Positions 26,218 to 34,209 are shown, counted from the stretch's first letter. The stretch: 61,076 nucleotides of DNA from Dyella silvatica (GCF_026283955.1 NZ_JAPDPE010000016.1:1-61076); one strand, 5' to 3'. A program made the numbers and translations. The notes: a model not told the origin generated them from the sequence alone.

Positions 26218-26241
26218 CGCGGTGCATACCTGTGCACCGCG
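26218..26241. terminator. Hairpin between convergent rbsK and oxidoreductase genes
   Basis: CGCGGTGCA and TGCACCGCG pair (9 bp) around a 6-nt loop. No U-run follows on either strand, so termination is only suggested by its place between converging genes. Confidence 0.4.
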
Positions 26242-26263
26242 CATCAACCGACTGTGACGCCGA

Positions 26264-27277
26264 TCAATCCAGCGTAATGACCACTTTGCCGAAATGCCCG
26301 GCCGCTTCGAGATAGGCATAGGCCGCCACGGCTTGTTCAAACGGAAACAGCTTATCGACTACCGGGTGGATCGCATGGATCTCGACGAAGCGCACCAGGT
26401 CTTCGGCCATGCTGCGGCTACCGACAAAGATCCCGCTCAGGTGTTTGGCGCCGGTAATCAAGGCAAACGGATTGAACTCACCGCCAAAACCGCTGACGCC
26501 ACCGATGATGGCGATGCTGCCACCCATGCGGGTTGCTGCCATCGAACGCGCCAAGGTGCCTTGGCCACCGACTTCCAGCACCAGATTGACGCCTTCGCCA
26601 CCGGTTTGGCGCAATACCTCTTCCTGCCATTCGGGTTGTTCGACATAGTTGATCGTGGCCGAGGCACCAAGGGCGCGCGCACGTTCAAGCTTGGCGGCAC
26701 TGGACGAGGTGATGATGGTGCGCAGACCGGCTGCCTTGGCCAACTGCAAGGCCCAGATCGATACACCGCCGGTACCCAGCATCAGCACGCTGTCGCCAGG
26801 CTTCAGCGCGCCCTCGACAAACAGGCTGTTCCACGCAGTCACCCCGGCGCAAGGCAAGGTTGCGGCCTCGGCAAAACTCAGATGCGCAGGCATGGCCGAG
26901 AGCGCGTCTTCGGGCAATAAAACCTCTTGCGCCAACATGCCATCGGCCTCGGCACCGAGCGCCCCCGACGTTTTGGCGCGGGTAGGCTGCCCGTCGATCC
27001 AATGTGGGAAGAACGAACTGATGACGCGATCGCCGGGACGAAAACGGGTGACCGCCGCCCCCACCGCAACGACTTCACCAGCACCGTCCGAGGTCGGTAC
27101 CAACGGCTTGTCGCTGCCTACAGGGTAGCTGCCACGCGTCACCATCAGGTCGCGATAGTTCAACGAAACCGCACGCACTTTGACGCGCACTTCGTGAGCT
27201 GCAGGCGGCGGTAAGTCACGCTCAAACAGCTCGATAGCCTCAGGGTGGCGCCCGGGGTAAACACGATAGGCCTGCAT
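26264..27277 (-). CDS. Zinc-independent MDR-family NAD(P)-dependent alcohol dehydrogenase / quinone oxidoreductase
   Basis: A 337-residue medium-chain dehydrogenase. ATG 27277 follows GGAGACG and starts MQAYRVYPGRHPEAIEL. The GroES-like half has SLNYRDLMVTRGSYP, the Rossmann half LMLGTGGVSIWALQLAKAAG. The cysteine cluster for structural zinc is missing. It is divergent from a LysR regulator (143 bp between), the classic arrangement in which the regulator controls the enzyme. The substrate is unknown. Confidence 0.85.
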   Translation of the reverse strand: MQAYRVYPGRHPEAIELFERDLPPPAAHEVRVKVRAVSLNYRDLMVTRGSYPVGSDKPLVPTSDGAGEVVAVGAAVTRFRPGDRVISSFFPHWIDGQPTRAKTSGALGAEADGMLAQEVLLPEDALSAMPAHLSFAEAATLPCAGVTAWNSLFVEGALKPGDSVLMLGTGGVSIWALQLAKAAGLRTIITSSSAAKLERARALGASATINYVEQPEWQEEVLRQTGGEGVNLVLEVGGQGTLARSMAATRMGGSIAIIGGVSGFGGEFNPFALITGAKHLSGIFVGSRSMAEDLVRFVEIHAIHPVVDKLFPFEQAVAAYAYLEAAGHFGKVVITLD

Positions 27278-27419
27278 AAAACGTCTCCGTAGGGGGAGCA
27301 CAGGCCGGGGCGACCACGTCACCAAAGCTGCACTCGATCAAAGGTAGGCATACGATATAGGCGACGTAATGGCTCCATTGAAGCCATTTGCTAACTTCTA
27401 TGTAGCTGTGGAGGAATCA

Positions 27420-28373
27420 ATGGGATTTACCAGTGAACGCCTAAGCGGTGTCGAGGCCTTTGTGCAGGCGGTAGATGCCGGCAACTTCGCGCTGGCCGCC
27501 GAGCGCCTCCGGCTCACTCGCTCGGCGGTGGGCAAAAGCATTGCGCGGCTTGAGCAGCGCCTGGGCACGCGGCTGTTTCATCGCACCACTCGCCGGCAAA
27601 GCCTGACCGAGGCGGGGCAGGCGTACTACGAACGTTGCGTACGCGCCCTGGCCGAACTCGAAGCGGCCGAAGCGGTACTCGACAGCGGCCAGCGCGAACC
27701 CAGCGGAAGACTGCGCGTCAGCATGCCCATGCTGTTTGGACGTCACTGCGTCGTCCCCGTGCTGCAACGCCTCGCGCAACAGTATCCGCGGCTGGAATTG
27801 GATCTGTCGTTCAACGATCGGGTGGTCGATCTGGTCGACGAAGGTTTCGACCTCGGCATTCGTATCGGCCCGCTTGCCGACAGTGCCAGCCTGGCTGCGC
27901 GGCGTTTGGGCATCCAACACATGGGCATTGGCGCCGCACCGAGCTATCTCGCCAAACACGGATGGCCAAGCAACGTCGAGGAGATGGCCGGACACAGCGG
28001 CATCCTGTACTCACGCGCAGGACACACCGTGCCCTGGCGCGTACATGACCGACAGGGAAACCTCTGCGATGCTCGCATCGAGATACGCTTGCGCCTTGAC
28101 GATCTGCAAGCCATTGCCGACGTCGCAGTCGACGGTGCCGGGCTGGCGTGGCTGCCCTGCTGGCTGCTCAGCCGTTATCTGCAAGCGGGTGAGCTTGCCC
28201 TAGTGATGAGCCATGAACACGTACAAGGCAGCGATATTCACGCGGTATGGCCACATACACGTTATTTGCCAAGCAAAACTCGCGCAGCGATCGATGCCTT
28301 GGTGCGCGAGATTCCAGCCATGATCAGCCGCCCGTTAAGCGATCAGAGTTGCTCCTCAACACCGGCGCCGTGA
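27420..28373 (+). CDS. LysR-family transcriptional regulator
   Basis: A 317-residue regulator. ATG 27420 has a perfect GGAGGAATCA in front; an in-frame start at 27369 is less likely. The winged helix-turn-helix (FVQAVDAGNFALAAERLRLTRSAVGKSIARLEQRLGTRLFHRT) fills residues 10-60 and the effector domain follows (GRLRVSMPMLFGRHCVVPVL). It probably controls the divergent MDR oxidoreductase. Its stop codon directly abuts the stop of the MipA gene on the other strand. Confidence 0.92.
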   Translation: MGFTSERLSGVEAFVQAVDAGNFALAAERLRLTRSAVGKSIARLEQRLGTRLFHRTTRRQSLTEAGQAYYERCVRALAELEAAEAVLDSGQREPSGRLRVSMPMLFGRHCVVPVLQRLAQQYPRLELDLSFNDRVVDLVDEGFDLGIRIGPLADSASLAARRLGIQHMGIGAAPSYLAKHGWPSNVEEMAGHSGILYSRAGHTVPWRVHDRQGNLCDARIEIRLRLDDLQAIADVAVDGAGLAWLPCWLLSRYLQAGELALVMSHEHVQGSDIHAVWPHTRYLPSKTRAAIDALVREIPAMISRPLSDQSCSSTPAP

Positions 28374-29162
28374 TCAGAAACGCCAGATCAGAAAGCTCAT
28401 GTATTCGAGGCTGCTGCTCGATTGCACGAGGGGGCTTTTCTTTGCGTCGCCCATCAGTTGCTTGGCCGAGACCATGCCCATGACCGACCAATGCTCACTC
28501 AACTTCACGGTGGCGGTGACATCGACCTGACCGGACTTGAAACCCGCCTGCGGCTGATAAGCCTTGAAACCACTGCGCGCCGATTGCACGGCAGTCACAC
28601 CAAAAAACGTTTGCAGGTACTTACTGTCGGTCCATACCAGGGATGGCGTCACCAGCACGGTCAGGCGTGGCGTACGTACGATGCCGATAGCCGCACCGAT
28701 CGTTGCCTGATTGCCGCGGTTGCCATCAGTACCGCCGAAGCCGTGCTGTACACGGATATAGGGCGAGAACTCGGGTGAATTCCAACCCATCAGCAAACCT
28801 GCTTCAGGCGACCCTTTAATCCTGCCCATGCCACGCAGATAGGTGCTGCCGAGATAGCGATAATCACGCTCTTGATCATCGCGACGGCCGGGACTGTAGG
28901 TCGCGAAAACGCCTGCGTTAAAGCCGCCACCCTGGATAGGAATCCAGCTCACGCCCTGACCATCGAGAATGAAATCGCCGGCAGCCGTAGGCATCTTCAA
29001 GGTAAATAGCGGGGCGCCCATGACGCGCGAGTCCTTGCTGCCTTCATAATCGCGCACCACGGCCGCGCCTACCCCCAGCGTGCCGGTAATTTCCGCATGT
29101 GCGGTGGCGGCGGCCCCGCTGCTAAGTAGCAGCACCAAGGCCAGCGAATAAGAGATATGCAT
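28374..29162 (-). CDS. MipA/OmpV family outer-membrane protein
   Basis: A 262-residue beta-barrel. A signal peptide ends at AHA (residue 23), then GVGAAVVRDYEGSKDSRV matches the MipA/OmpV start. Alternating strands run to the C-terminal FLIWRF, whose final Phe is the outer-membrane sorting signal. It is divergent from the response regulator gene (140 bp apart), so that two-component system probably controls it. Family roles include murein-enzyme scaffolding and antimicrobial peptide response. Confidence 0.88.
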   Translation of the reverse strand: MHISYSLALVLLLSSGAAATAHAEITGTLGVGAAVVRDYEGSKDSRVMGAPLFTLKMPTAAGDFILDGQGVSWIPIQGGGFNAGVFATYSPGRRDDQERDYRYLGSTYLRGMGRIKGSPEAGLLMGWNSPEFSPYIRVQHGFGGTDGNRGNQATIGAAIGIVRTPRLTVLVTPSLVWTDSKYLQTFFGVTAVQSARSGFKAYQPQAGFKSGQVDVTATVKLSEHWSVMGMVSAKQLMGDAKKSPLVQSSSSLEYMSFLIWRF

Positions 29163-29302
29163 GATGACGCTCCGATGTGGGTAAGGGGAGCTTCGGCATT
29201 CTTGTCAGAAACGCTTAAGAGCGAATTAAGGTGCTCAGCACCGGAATGCATTGAAATACCGCTTGGCGGGTTGCCGATTGGGCACGCGCGATGGAGAACA
29301 AA

Positions 29303-29959
29303 ATGCGTGTGATGTTGCTTGAAGATGACTTGCAATTGGGCAAAGCGCTGCTGCTGTCGCTCGAACGCGGCGGTTTTATCGTTCGCTGGTTGCGCCGTAT
29401 TGCCGAGGCGCGCGCCGAATTGCTGGCTGCCGATTTCGATGCTGTCGTACTGGATATGGAACTGCCCGATGGCTTGGGTTACGACGTGCTGAACTGGATG
29501 CGCCAACGCAATGACCGTACCCCGGTATTGTTTCTGACCGTGCGTGACGCAGTGAGCGAACGCGTCCGCGCGCTCGACGGCGGCGCCGATGACTATGTCA
29601 CCAAGCCATTCTCGGTCGATGAGTTGCTATCGCGCCTGCGTGCCTTGATCCGCCGCAGTGTCGGACAAGCCGCCGCGATCTGGGAGGCGGGCAGGGTGCG
29701 CATTGATATCGGCCGGCGCGAAGTACTGCTCGACGGTATCTTGCTTGAAGTCTCGCCGCGCGAATTCTCGGTACTCGCCGAGCTGGTCAAACACGCCGGC
29801 CACGTGGTGCCGAGAGTGCGCCTTGAAGGCGCGGCGTTTCGCTCACCGGGGTCGATCGAAAGCAATGCGCTTGAAGTACATGTGCACAATCTGCGTCGCA
29901 AGCTTGGCGCGGAGATGATTCAGACGGTGCGTGGCATCGGCTATCGGATCGTGTCATGA
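29303..29959 (+). CDS. OmpR/PhoB-type response regulator
   Basis: A 218-residue regulator from ATG 29303, preceded by GGAG at 8 nt; an ATG four codons earlier is possible. The receiver has the acidic pocket LEDD, the phospho-Asp in VVLDMELPDG and Lys in VTKPF. The winged-helix domain starts near residue 125 (LEVSPREFSVLAELVKHAGHVV) and ends RRKLGAEMIQTVRGIGYRI. It overlaps the kinase gene by 4 bp. Confidence 0.93.
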   Translation: MRVMLLEDDLQLGKALLLSLERGGFIVRWLRRIAEARAELLAADFDAVVLDMELPDGLGYDVLNWMRQRNDRTPVLFLTVRDAVSERVRALDGGADDYVTKPFSVDELLSRLRALIRRSVGQAAAIWEAGRVRIDIGRREVLLDGILLEVSPREFSVLAELVKHAGHVVPRVRLEGAAFRSPGSIESNALEVHVHNLRRKLGAEMIQTVRGIGYRIVS

Positions 29960-31359
29960 GCCTGCGATCCAGATTTCCCCGGCTACGCAGTCTCTCGCTG
30001 ACCAGGCCATCGTTGACCCGGCGCATGCTGGCAGTGCAATTGCTCGCCTGCACGGTGGTTTTCATCGCGCTGGAAGTCGTCACCAATTTCGTACTGATGC
30101 CGATTGCCAGCGATGCATTCGACCAGCAACTGCGTAATTACGCTCAATCCTTGCTCGAAGTATCCGATCCGGCTTCCCTGGCGGCACCCCTGACCCACGC
30201 GATGGGGCGGCAGATCTCCTCGGATATGGAAATACCCGCCGGCAGCAGCGCGCTGCGCTATGAAGTGCGCGATGCCCAGCAACGCTTGCTTGCCTCTTCG
30301 CCGCTATTGCCGCAATCAGGCATCAAGGGTTTGCGGGTATACCGGGCCCGCGATGCCCATAGCGGCAGAGAAGTGGCGGTCGCTGGCGACGATAGCTGGA
30401 TCAGGATGTTCTGGCATATCCAATCGCGCCGACAGACCCGCTTGCTGGCGATTGGTACGGCGGTGTTGATCGTGCCACCGATATTTTTCCTGACCTTTTT
30501 GCTGGCACGCTTCAGCCTGTCTCCGTTACGCGATCTGGGCCGCATGATCGGTAATCGCTCAGCCGACAACCTCGATGCCATCGTGGCAACGCCTGCCTAC
30601 CCAGAGATCGCTCCTCTGCTGCACGAATTGAACCGGCTGCTGGAAAAGCTGCGCGGCGTCCAGGCTATCGAGCGACAGTTCTTTGCCGACGCCGCACACG
30701 GGCTGCTGACCCCCATCGCGGTTATCCAGACCCAGGCACACCTGCTCGCCACAGCGGCAGGCGAGTCGGACAAACAGACTGCCAAACAAGATCTGCACGG
30801 CGGCCTGGAGCGCGTCAGCGCCATGATCCGCCAGTTGCTGACCATCTCACGGGTGAGTTCGCAAGGGCTCAAACTTCAGCTGCGCACACTGGATCTGTCG
30901 GCATGGCTGGAAGAACGTGTCGGCCAGCTGGCACCGCGCGCCTTGGACAAGCGCATCGACATCGGCCTGGAAACGCGCGGCCCATGCCTATGGGCTTTCG
31001 ATCCAGATACCTTGGCCTCAGCCATCGACAACCTGCTGGATAACGCCATCCGCTATGTGCCCAGCGGCGGCCGTATCAAGGTCACACTGCGGGCTTATCG
31101 AGACGCCATCTGGCTGATCGTTGCCGATGATGGTCCAGGCATACCCGACTCGCATATGGCGCGGATATTCGAACGTTTCTATCGCGTACCCGACAGCGAG
31201 CAGCCAGGCAGTGGCCTGGGTCTGGCCATCGCCCAGCAAATTGTCCGACTGCATGGTGGCGAACTCAGCCTGGGCCCTGGCCTGGATGAGCGCGGCCTGG
31301 CCGTGCGGATCAGGCTAGAGCCGTCGCTTAGCGCCGGCAGTCACCGCATCAGTCACTGA
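29956..31359 (+). CDS. Sensor histidine kinase with an altered H-box
   Basis: A 467-residue membrane kinase with helices at about 28-52 and 160-185, a periplasmic domain of some 105 residues between them, and a HAMP-like linker. The phospho-acceptor is His248 in AADAAHGLLTPIAV; the usual HELRTP is here HGLLTP, so the Glu that helps catalysis is Gly and the Arg is Leu. The ATP domain keeps DNLLDNAIRYVP, DDGPGIPD and GSGLGLAIAQ. It overlaps the response regulator by 4 bp, and its end overlaps rtcA (opposite strand) by 11 bp. Confidence 0.9.
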   Translation: MSLRSRFPRLRSLSLTRPSLTRRMLAVQLLACTVVFIALEVVTNFVLMPIASDAFDQQLRNYAQSLLEVSDPASLAAPLTHAMGRQISSDMEIPAGSSALRYEVRDAQQRLLASSPLLPQSGIKGLRVYRARDAHSGREVAVAGDDSWIRMFWHIQSRRQTRLLAIGTAVLIVPPIFFLTFLLARFSLSPLRDLGRMIGNRSADNLDAIVATPAYPEIAPLLHELNRLLEKLRGVQAIERQFFADAAHGLLTPIAVIQTQAHLLATAAGESDKQTAKQDLHGGLERVSAMIRQLLTISRVSSQGLKLQLRTLDLSAWLEERVGQLAPRALDKRIDIGLETRGPCLWAFDPDTLASAIDNLLDNAIRYVPSGGRIKVTLRAYRDAIWLIVADDGPGIPDSHMARIFERFYRVPDSEQPGSGLGLAIAQQIVRLHGGELSLGPGLDERGLAVRIRLEPSLSAGSHRISH

Positions 31360-32368
31360 CTATGGCCAACCAGTGATCTGCTTTCTCTTCGCGGAAGTCG
31401 ATCTCCACCGGTAGAAACTTTTCGATCAGCGCCGCATTGGTACGTGCATGCTCAGTCGGAGCCAGCGTGCTGAATTCGCCACCACCGGCCAACGCCAGCG
31501 GCAATAGCAACTGGTCAGCCAGATGCGCGCCCACCGCCACATCGGCCGCAAGGTAGGCGCGGGCTTCGTTACACACCAACTCGGCGACGCGCTCGGCGCT
31601 TACACGCTTTTCACCGAAGGCGGTAAATATTTCGCACACCTGCTCAGACTCCACTTTCACCATGAGTGCGTTGCCTGGACCGCTTACCGGTCGCGCTTGC
31701 CGATGATGCAGCTGATCCGCGTTTAATCGCAGATAGCGTTGCACCGAAGCAAGCTCGCGCTCGGCTACCAAGCCGGGAATGGCTGAAATCAGAGCCGTGG
31801 CGGAAACCCGTTTTAACTCACCGCGTTGACGCAGGGTCAGTGGCTGAAGTTGTTTGGACGGCTGAACCGTAACGTTCAGTTCGCCGCCGCCAGCCGGATA
31901 AAAGCCATGGCGCTCCAGCCGGATCTCTGCCTGCAAACCCCTGCGCTGCATCAGCGGCGAAAAACTCTCGATAAGAAAGTCCGCGCACGGCGCCTGTGGA
32001 TTGTGAGTGCCGCCCTCCAGGCGAATAGTCGATGGCAGATCGGCTTTCCACAGCACCGGCAGTATGGTTTGTAGCACCAGGGTGGTAGAGCCCGCCGTGC
32101 CGATCGGCCAATGAAAATTGCCACCGCGCAACACACGCGGCTCAAAGCGAAGCGTGCCTGAACCGGCTTCAGCGCCTTGCACTTGGGCATCGCCCACCTG
32201 CCGTGCAGCCTCGATCGCGGTCAGATGCTGACGCATCAAACCCGGCCGGCTACGCCGCCCGCGGATATCAGTCATAAGAAAGGACTCGCCCGTATACAGG
32301 CTCAAAGCCAGCGCTGTTCGCAGTAACTGGCCACCACCTTGCAGTCCATCGATTTCTATCATTGCCAT
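31349..32368 (-). CDS. rtcA: RNA 3'-terminal phosphate cyclase RtcA
   Basis: A 339-residue ATP-dependent enzyme converting RNA 3'-phosphate to a 2',3'-cyclic phosphate, the end that RtcB can join. The start IEIDGLQGGGQLLRTALALS and the block GTHNPQAP are diagnostic. The adenylated His lies in PTEHARTNAALIEKF. ATG 32368 (MAM) or 32362 fits the E. coli length. It is 53 bp after rtcB, last in the rsr-Y RNA-rtcB-rtcA unit. Confidence 0.96.
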   Translation of the reverse strand: MAMIEIDGLQGGGQLLRTALALSLYTGESFLMTDIRGRRSRPGLMRQHLTAIEAARQVGDAQVQGAEAGSGTLRFEPRVLRGGNFHWPIGTAGSTTLVLQTILPVLWKADLPSTIRLEGGTHNPQAPCADFLIESFSPLMQRRGLQAEIRLERHGFYPAGGGELNVTVQPSKQLQPLTLRQRGELKRVSATALISAIPGLVAERELASVQRYLRLNADQLHHRQARPVSGPGNALMVKVESEQVCEIFTAFGEKRVSAERVAELVCNEARAYLAADVAVGAHLADQLLLPLALAGGGEFSTLAPTEHARTNAALIEKFLPVEIDFREEKADHWLAIVSD

Positions 32369-32421
32369 TCCATGTTTATTGCAGCTTTTCATGCAGTGGC
32401 GCGGGCTTACGCCCGCACCAC

Positions 32422-33651
32422 TCAACCTTTGACACAAACCACTTGACGCAGGGTATGCACGATTTCAACCAGATCATTCTGCGCCGCCATCACTGCATCG
32501 ATCGACTTGTAGGCGGCCGGTGATTCATCGATCACATCTGCATCCTTGCGACATTCGACATGCGCCGTGGCCTTAAGATGATCGTCCAGCGAAATACGCC
32601 TCTTCGCCTCGGTACGGCTCATCACACGACCCGCGCCGTGACTACAGCTATGAAAGCTCTCGCTATTGCCCAGACCGCGCACGATGAAGCTCTTGGCGCC
32701 CATGCTGCCCGGAATAATGCCCAGCTCACCGAGCTTTGCACTGACCGCGCCCTTACGGGTCACCATCACGTTCTTGCCATAGTGATGCTCACGGCTCACG
32801 TAATTGTGATGGCAATTCACCGCCTCGGCCCAGGCATCGAACGGCTTGGCAATGACTTTCTTCGCCGCCTCGATCACATGCGCCATCATGATGGCGCGAT
32901 TGCTGCGCGCGAAACGTTGTGCCCAGTCCACCGCAAAGACGTAGTCGACGAAATGCTCGCTGCCCTCGGGTAAATACGCCAGATCCTGGTCGGGCAAGTT
33001 GATCATCCAACGACGCATATCTTGCTTGGCCAGCTCAATGAAGTGAGTGCCGATCGCGTTGCCGACGCCGCGGGAGCCCGAGTGCAGCATGAACCACACG
33101 CGCTGCTCCTCATCCAGGCAGACTTCGACAAAGTGATTGCCGGTACCCAGCGTACCCAGATGGTTCAGATGATTCGTCCGCGCCAATTTCGGGTGCTTTG
33201 CGGTGATTCGCGCAAAGCCCTCATGCAGCCCAGACCATCCCTCCAGGGTCGCCGCCGGCGGGTTTTGCCACGCGCCTTTATCACGACCATGACCGCGGCC
33301 CACCGTGCGGCCGTGCGGCACTGCGTGCTCGATCGCCGAACGCAACTCGGCCAGGTTATCCGGCAGATCGCTGGCGGTCAGCGTGGTGCGGGTGGCAATC
33401 ATGCCGCAACCAATATCCACGCCCACCGCCGCCGGCACAATCGCTCCTACCGTCGGCACCACTGAGCCCACCGTCGCACCTTTACCAAGATGCACATCGG
33501 GCATCACCGCGACCCAGCCGTGAATAAACGGCAGCTTGGCGATATTGAGCAATTGCTTGCGCGCCTCGTCCTCCAGCGGCACGCCACGCGTCCACAGCTT
33601 GATCGGCACCGCGCCCGGCTCGTTGATGACCTCATACGACGTCGTTGTCAC
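32422..33651 (-). CDS. rtcB: tRNA-splicing-type RNA ligase RtcB
   Basis: A 409-residue GTP- and manganese-dependent ligase joining 2',3'-cyclic phosphate to 5'-OH RNA ends. Metal ligands lie in PDVHLGKGATVGSVV and GVDIGCGM (Cys82), and the guanylated His in HSCSHGAGR. I chose GTG 33651 because GGAG stands 8 nt before it and the length matches E. coli RtcB; TTG 33669 is the longer option. It follows four Y-RNA-like modules and a hairpin. Confidence 0.97.
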   Translation of the reverse strand: MTTTSYEVINEPGAVPIKLWTRGVPLEDEARKQLLNIAKLPFIHGWVAVMPDVHLGKGATVGSVVPTVGAIVPAAVGVDIGCGMIATRTTLTASDLPDNLAELRSAIEHAVPHGRTVGRGHGRDKGAWQNPPAATLEGWSGLHEGFARITAKHPKLARTNHLNHLGTLGTGNHFVEVCLDEEQRVWFMLHSGSRGVGNAIGTHFIELAKQDMRRWMINLPDQDLAYLPEGSEHFVDYVFAVDWAQRFARSNRAIMMAHVIEAAKKVIAKPFDAWAEAVNCHHNYVSREHHYGKNVMVTRKGAVSAKLGELGIIPGSMGAKSFIVRGLGNSESFHSCSHGAGRVMSRTEAKRRISLDDHLKATAHVECRKDADVIDESPAAYKSIDAVMAAQNDLVEIVHTLRQVVCVKG

Positions 33652-33667
33652 AACACGTTCTCCATGC

Positions 33668-33686
33668 AACAGACTCCTGGTCTGTT
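33668..33686 (-). promoter_or_regulatory. Hairpin just upstream of the rtcB ribosome site
   Basis: AACAGAC and GTCTGTT form a 7-bp stem around CAGGA on the minus strand, ending about 6 nt before the GGAG used by rtcB. It could mark the end of the Y RNA array, shield the mRNA after processing, or tune rtcB translation. Confidence 0.4.
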
Positions 33687-33701
33687 CTTTTCACAAATTG
33701 A

Positions 33702-33807
33702 TCGGCGACAAGGTTTGGCGAAACATTTGCTCTACCAGACTGAGCTACAGCGCGAACGCTGGCGGGAGTCGAACCCGCGACACAGTAGTTCCACCGGCAT
33801 TCGCCGA
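33702..33807 (-). ncRNA. Y-RNA-like module 4 (permuted tRNA mimic with UUCG-capped acceptor hairpin)
   Basis: A 106-nt module. The outer helix is TCGGCGA with TCGCCGA. After the bulge AUGCC / AACCUUG a second helix GGTGGAAC pairs with GTTTCGCC (with wobbles). Inside, reading 5' to 3', come a T-arm (33762-33778, GCGGG, loop TTCGACT, CCCGC), a hairpin CAGCG-TTCG-CGCTG (33748-33761) in the place of an acceptor stem, and a D-arm (33729-33745, GCTC, loop with GG, GAGC). In a tRNA the D-arm precedes the T-arm, so this is circularly permuted. The bulged closing helix is the kind Ro60/Rsr proteins bind in Y RNAs. Confidence 0.75.
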
Positions 33808-33836
33808 AACTCAAAAACTTATAACGTCTAAAAAGA

Positions 33837-33966
33837 TGCAGCGACAAAGGTGACGAACCATCCCGCTCTATCCACTGAGCTACGGCGCCACAGTATCGGC
33901 ACCGGCGGGAATCGAACCCGCGACCTGGAGCGTTTGAGGCTAGTAGGTCCGTCGGCATTCGCTGCC
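33837..33966 (-). ncRNA. Y-RNA-like module 3 (permuted tRNA mimic with full 7-bp acceptor stem)
   Basis: A 130-nt module closed by GCAGCGA with TCGCTGC, then bulge, then GACGGACC with GGTTCGTC. The T-arm is 33905-33921 (GCGGG, loop TTCGATT, CCCGC). Next CGGTGCC pairs with GGCGCCG (7 bp, one G-U) across an 8-nt loop, just like a tRNA acceptor stem whose two ends have been joined. The D-arm is 33865-33880 (GCTC, loop AGTGGATA, GAGC). All the elbow elements of a tRNA are present; the anticodon arm is replaced by the Y helix. Confidence 0.78.
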
Positions 33967-33992
33967 GAAAACTCGATACAACCATACAAAGT

Positions 33993-34088
33993 GCAGCGAC
34001 AAGAGTGATGAAACATACCTGCAATGCAGGTCGGGATTCGAACCCATCGCCCGGAGGCTTACCTGTAGTTCCATCGGCATTCGCTGCC
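33993..34088 (-). ncRNA. Y-RNA-like module 2 (T-arm only, short acceptor hairpin)
   Basis: A 96-nt module with outer helix GCAGCGA / TCGCTGC, bulge AUGCC / ACUCUU and inner helix GATGGAAC / GTTTCATC. It holds a T-arm-like hairpin around 34031-34048 (GGG, loop TTCGAAT, CCC) and a following hairpin ACCTG-CATTG-CAGGT. No D-arm is present. The 20-base core GCGAATGCCGATGGAACTAC is shared, with few changes, by modules 3 and 4. Confidence 0.72.
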
Positions 34089-34120
34089 AAATCAATCTTT
34101 CGTCATGATGCCTAGCCGGT

Positions 34121-34199
34121 GGAAAGCGACAAATCTCTCGAAAGGCTGCCGGAGTCGAACCGGCGGGGACCAAGTAGCCCTTCGTGGCATTCGTTTTCC
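34121..34199 (-). ncRNA. Y-RNA-like module 1 (T-arm only, most diverged)
   Basis: A 79-nt module nearest rsr. Outer helix GGAAAACGA pairs with TCGCTTTCC (8 of 9). Inner helix CGAAGGGCT pairs with AGCCTTTCG. The loop holds one T-arm (34148-34164: GCCGG, TTCGACT, CCGGC) and no D-arm. It shares ACGAATGCC and the CTAC that follows the inner helix with the other modules, so it is one family despite its reduced content. Confidence 0.65.
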
Positions 34200-34209
34200 T
34201 CCCCGGCCC

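Noticed and set aside
13001-29820. Further parS sites with a CACGTG core (for example near 13011 and 29801)
   Set aside because: Flanks do not match TGTTNCACGTGAAACA; CACGTG alone is expected by chance.
33720-34170. Several tRNA genes on the minus strand
   Set aside because: T-loop GGTTCGA and D-arm GTAGCTCAG patterns are clear, but the order is T-arm before D-arm, there is no anticodon arm, and two units have no D-arm. They fit Y-RNA tRNA mimics, not functional tRNAs.
33702-34199. CRISPR array
   Set aside because: Units repeat, but repeats are long, variable and pair as helices; spacing and unit sizes are irregular and no cas gene is near.
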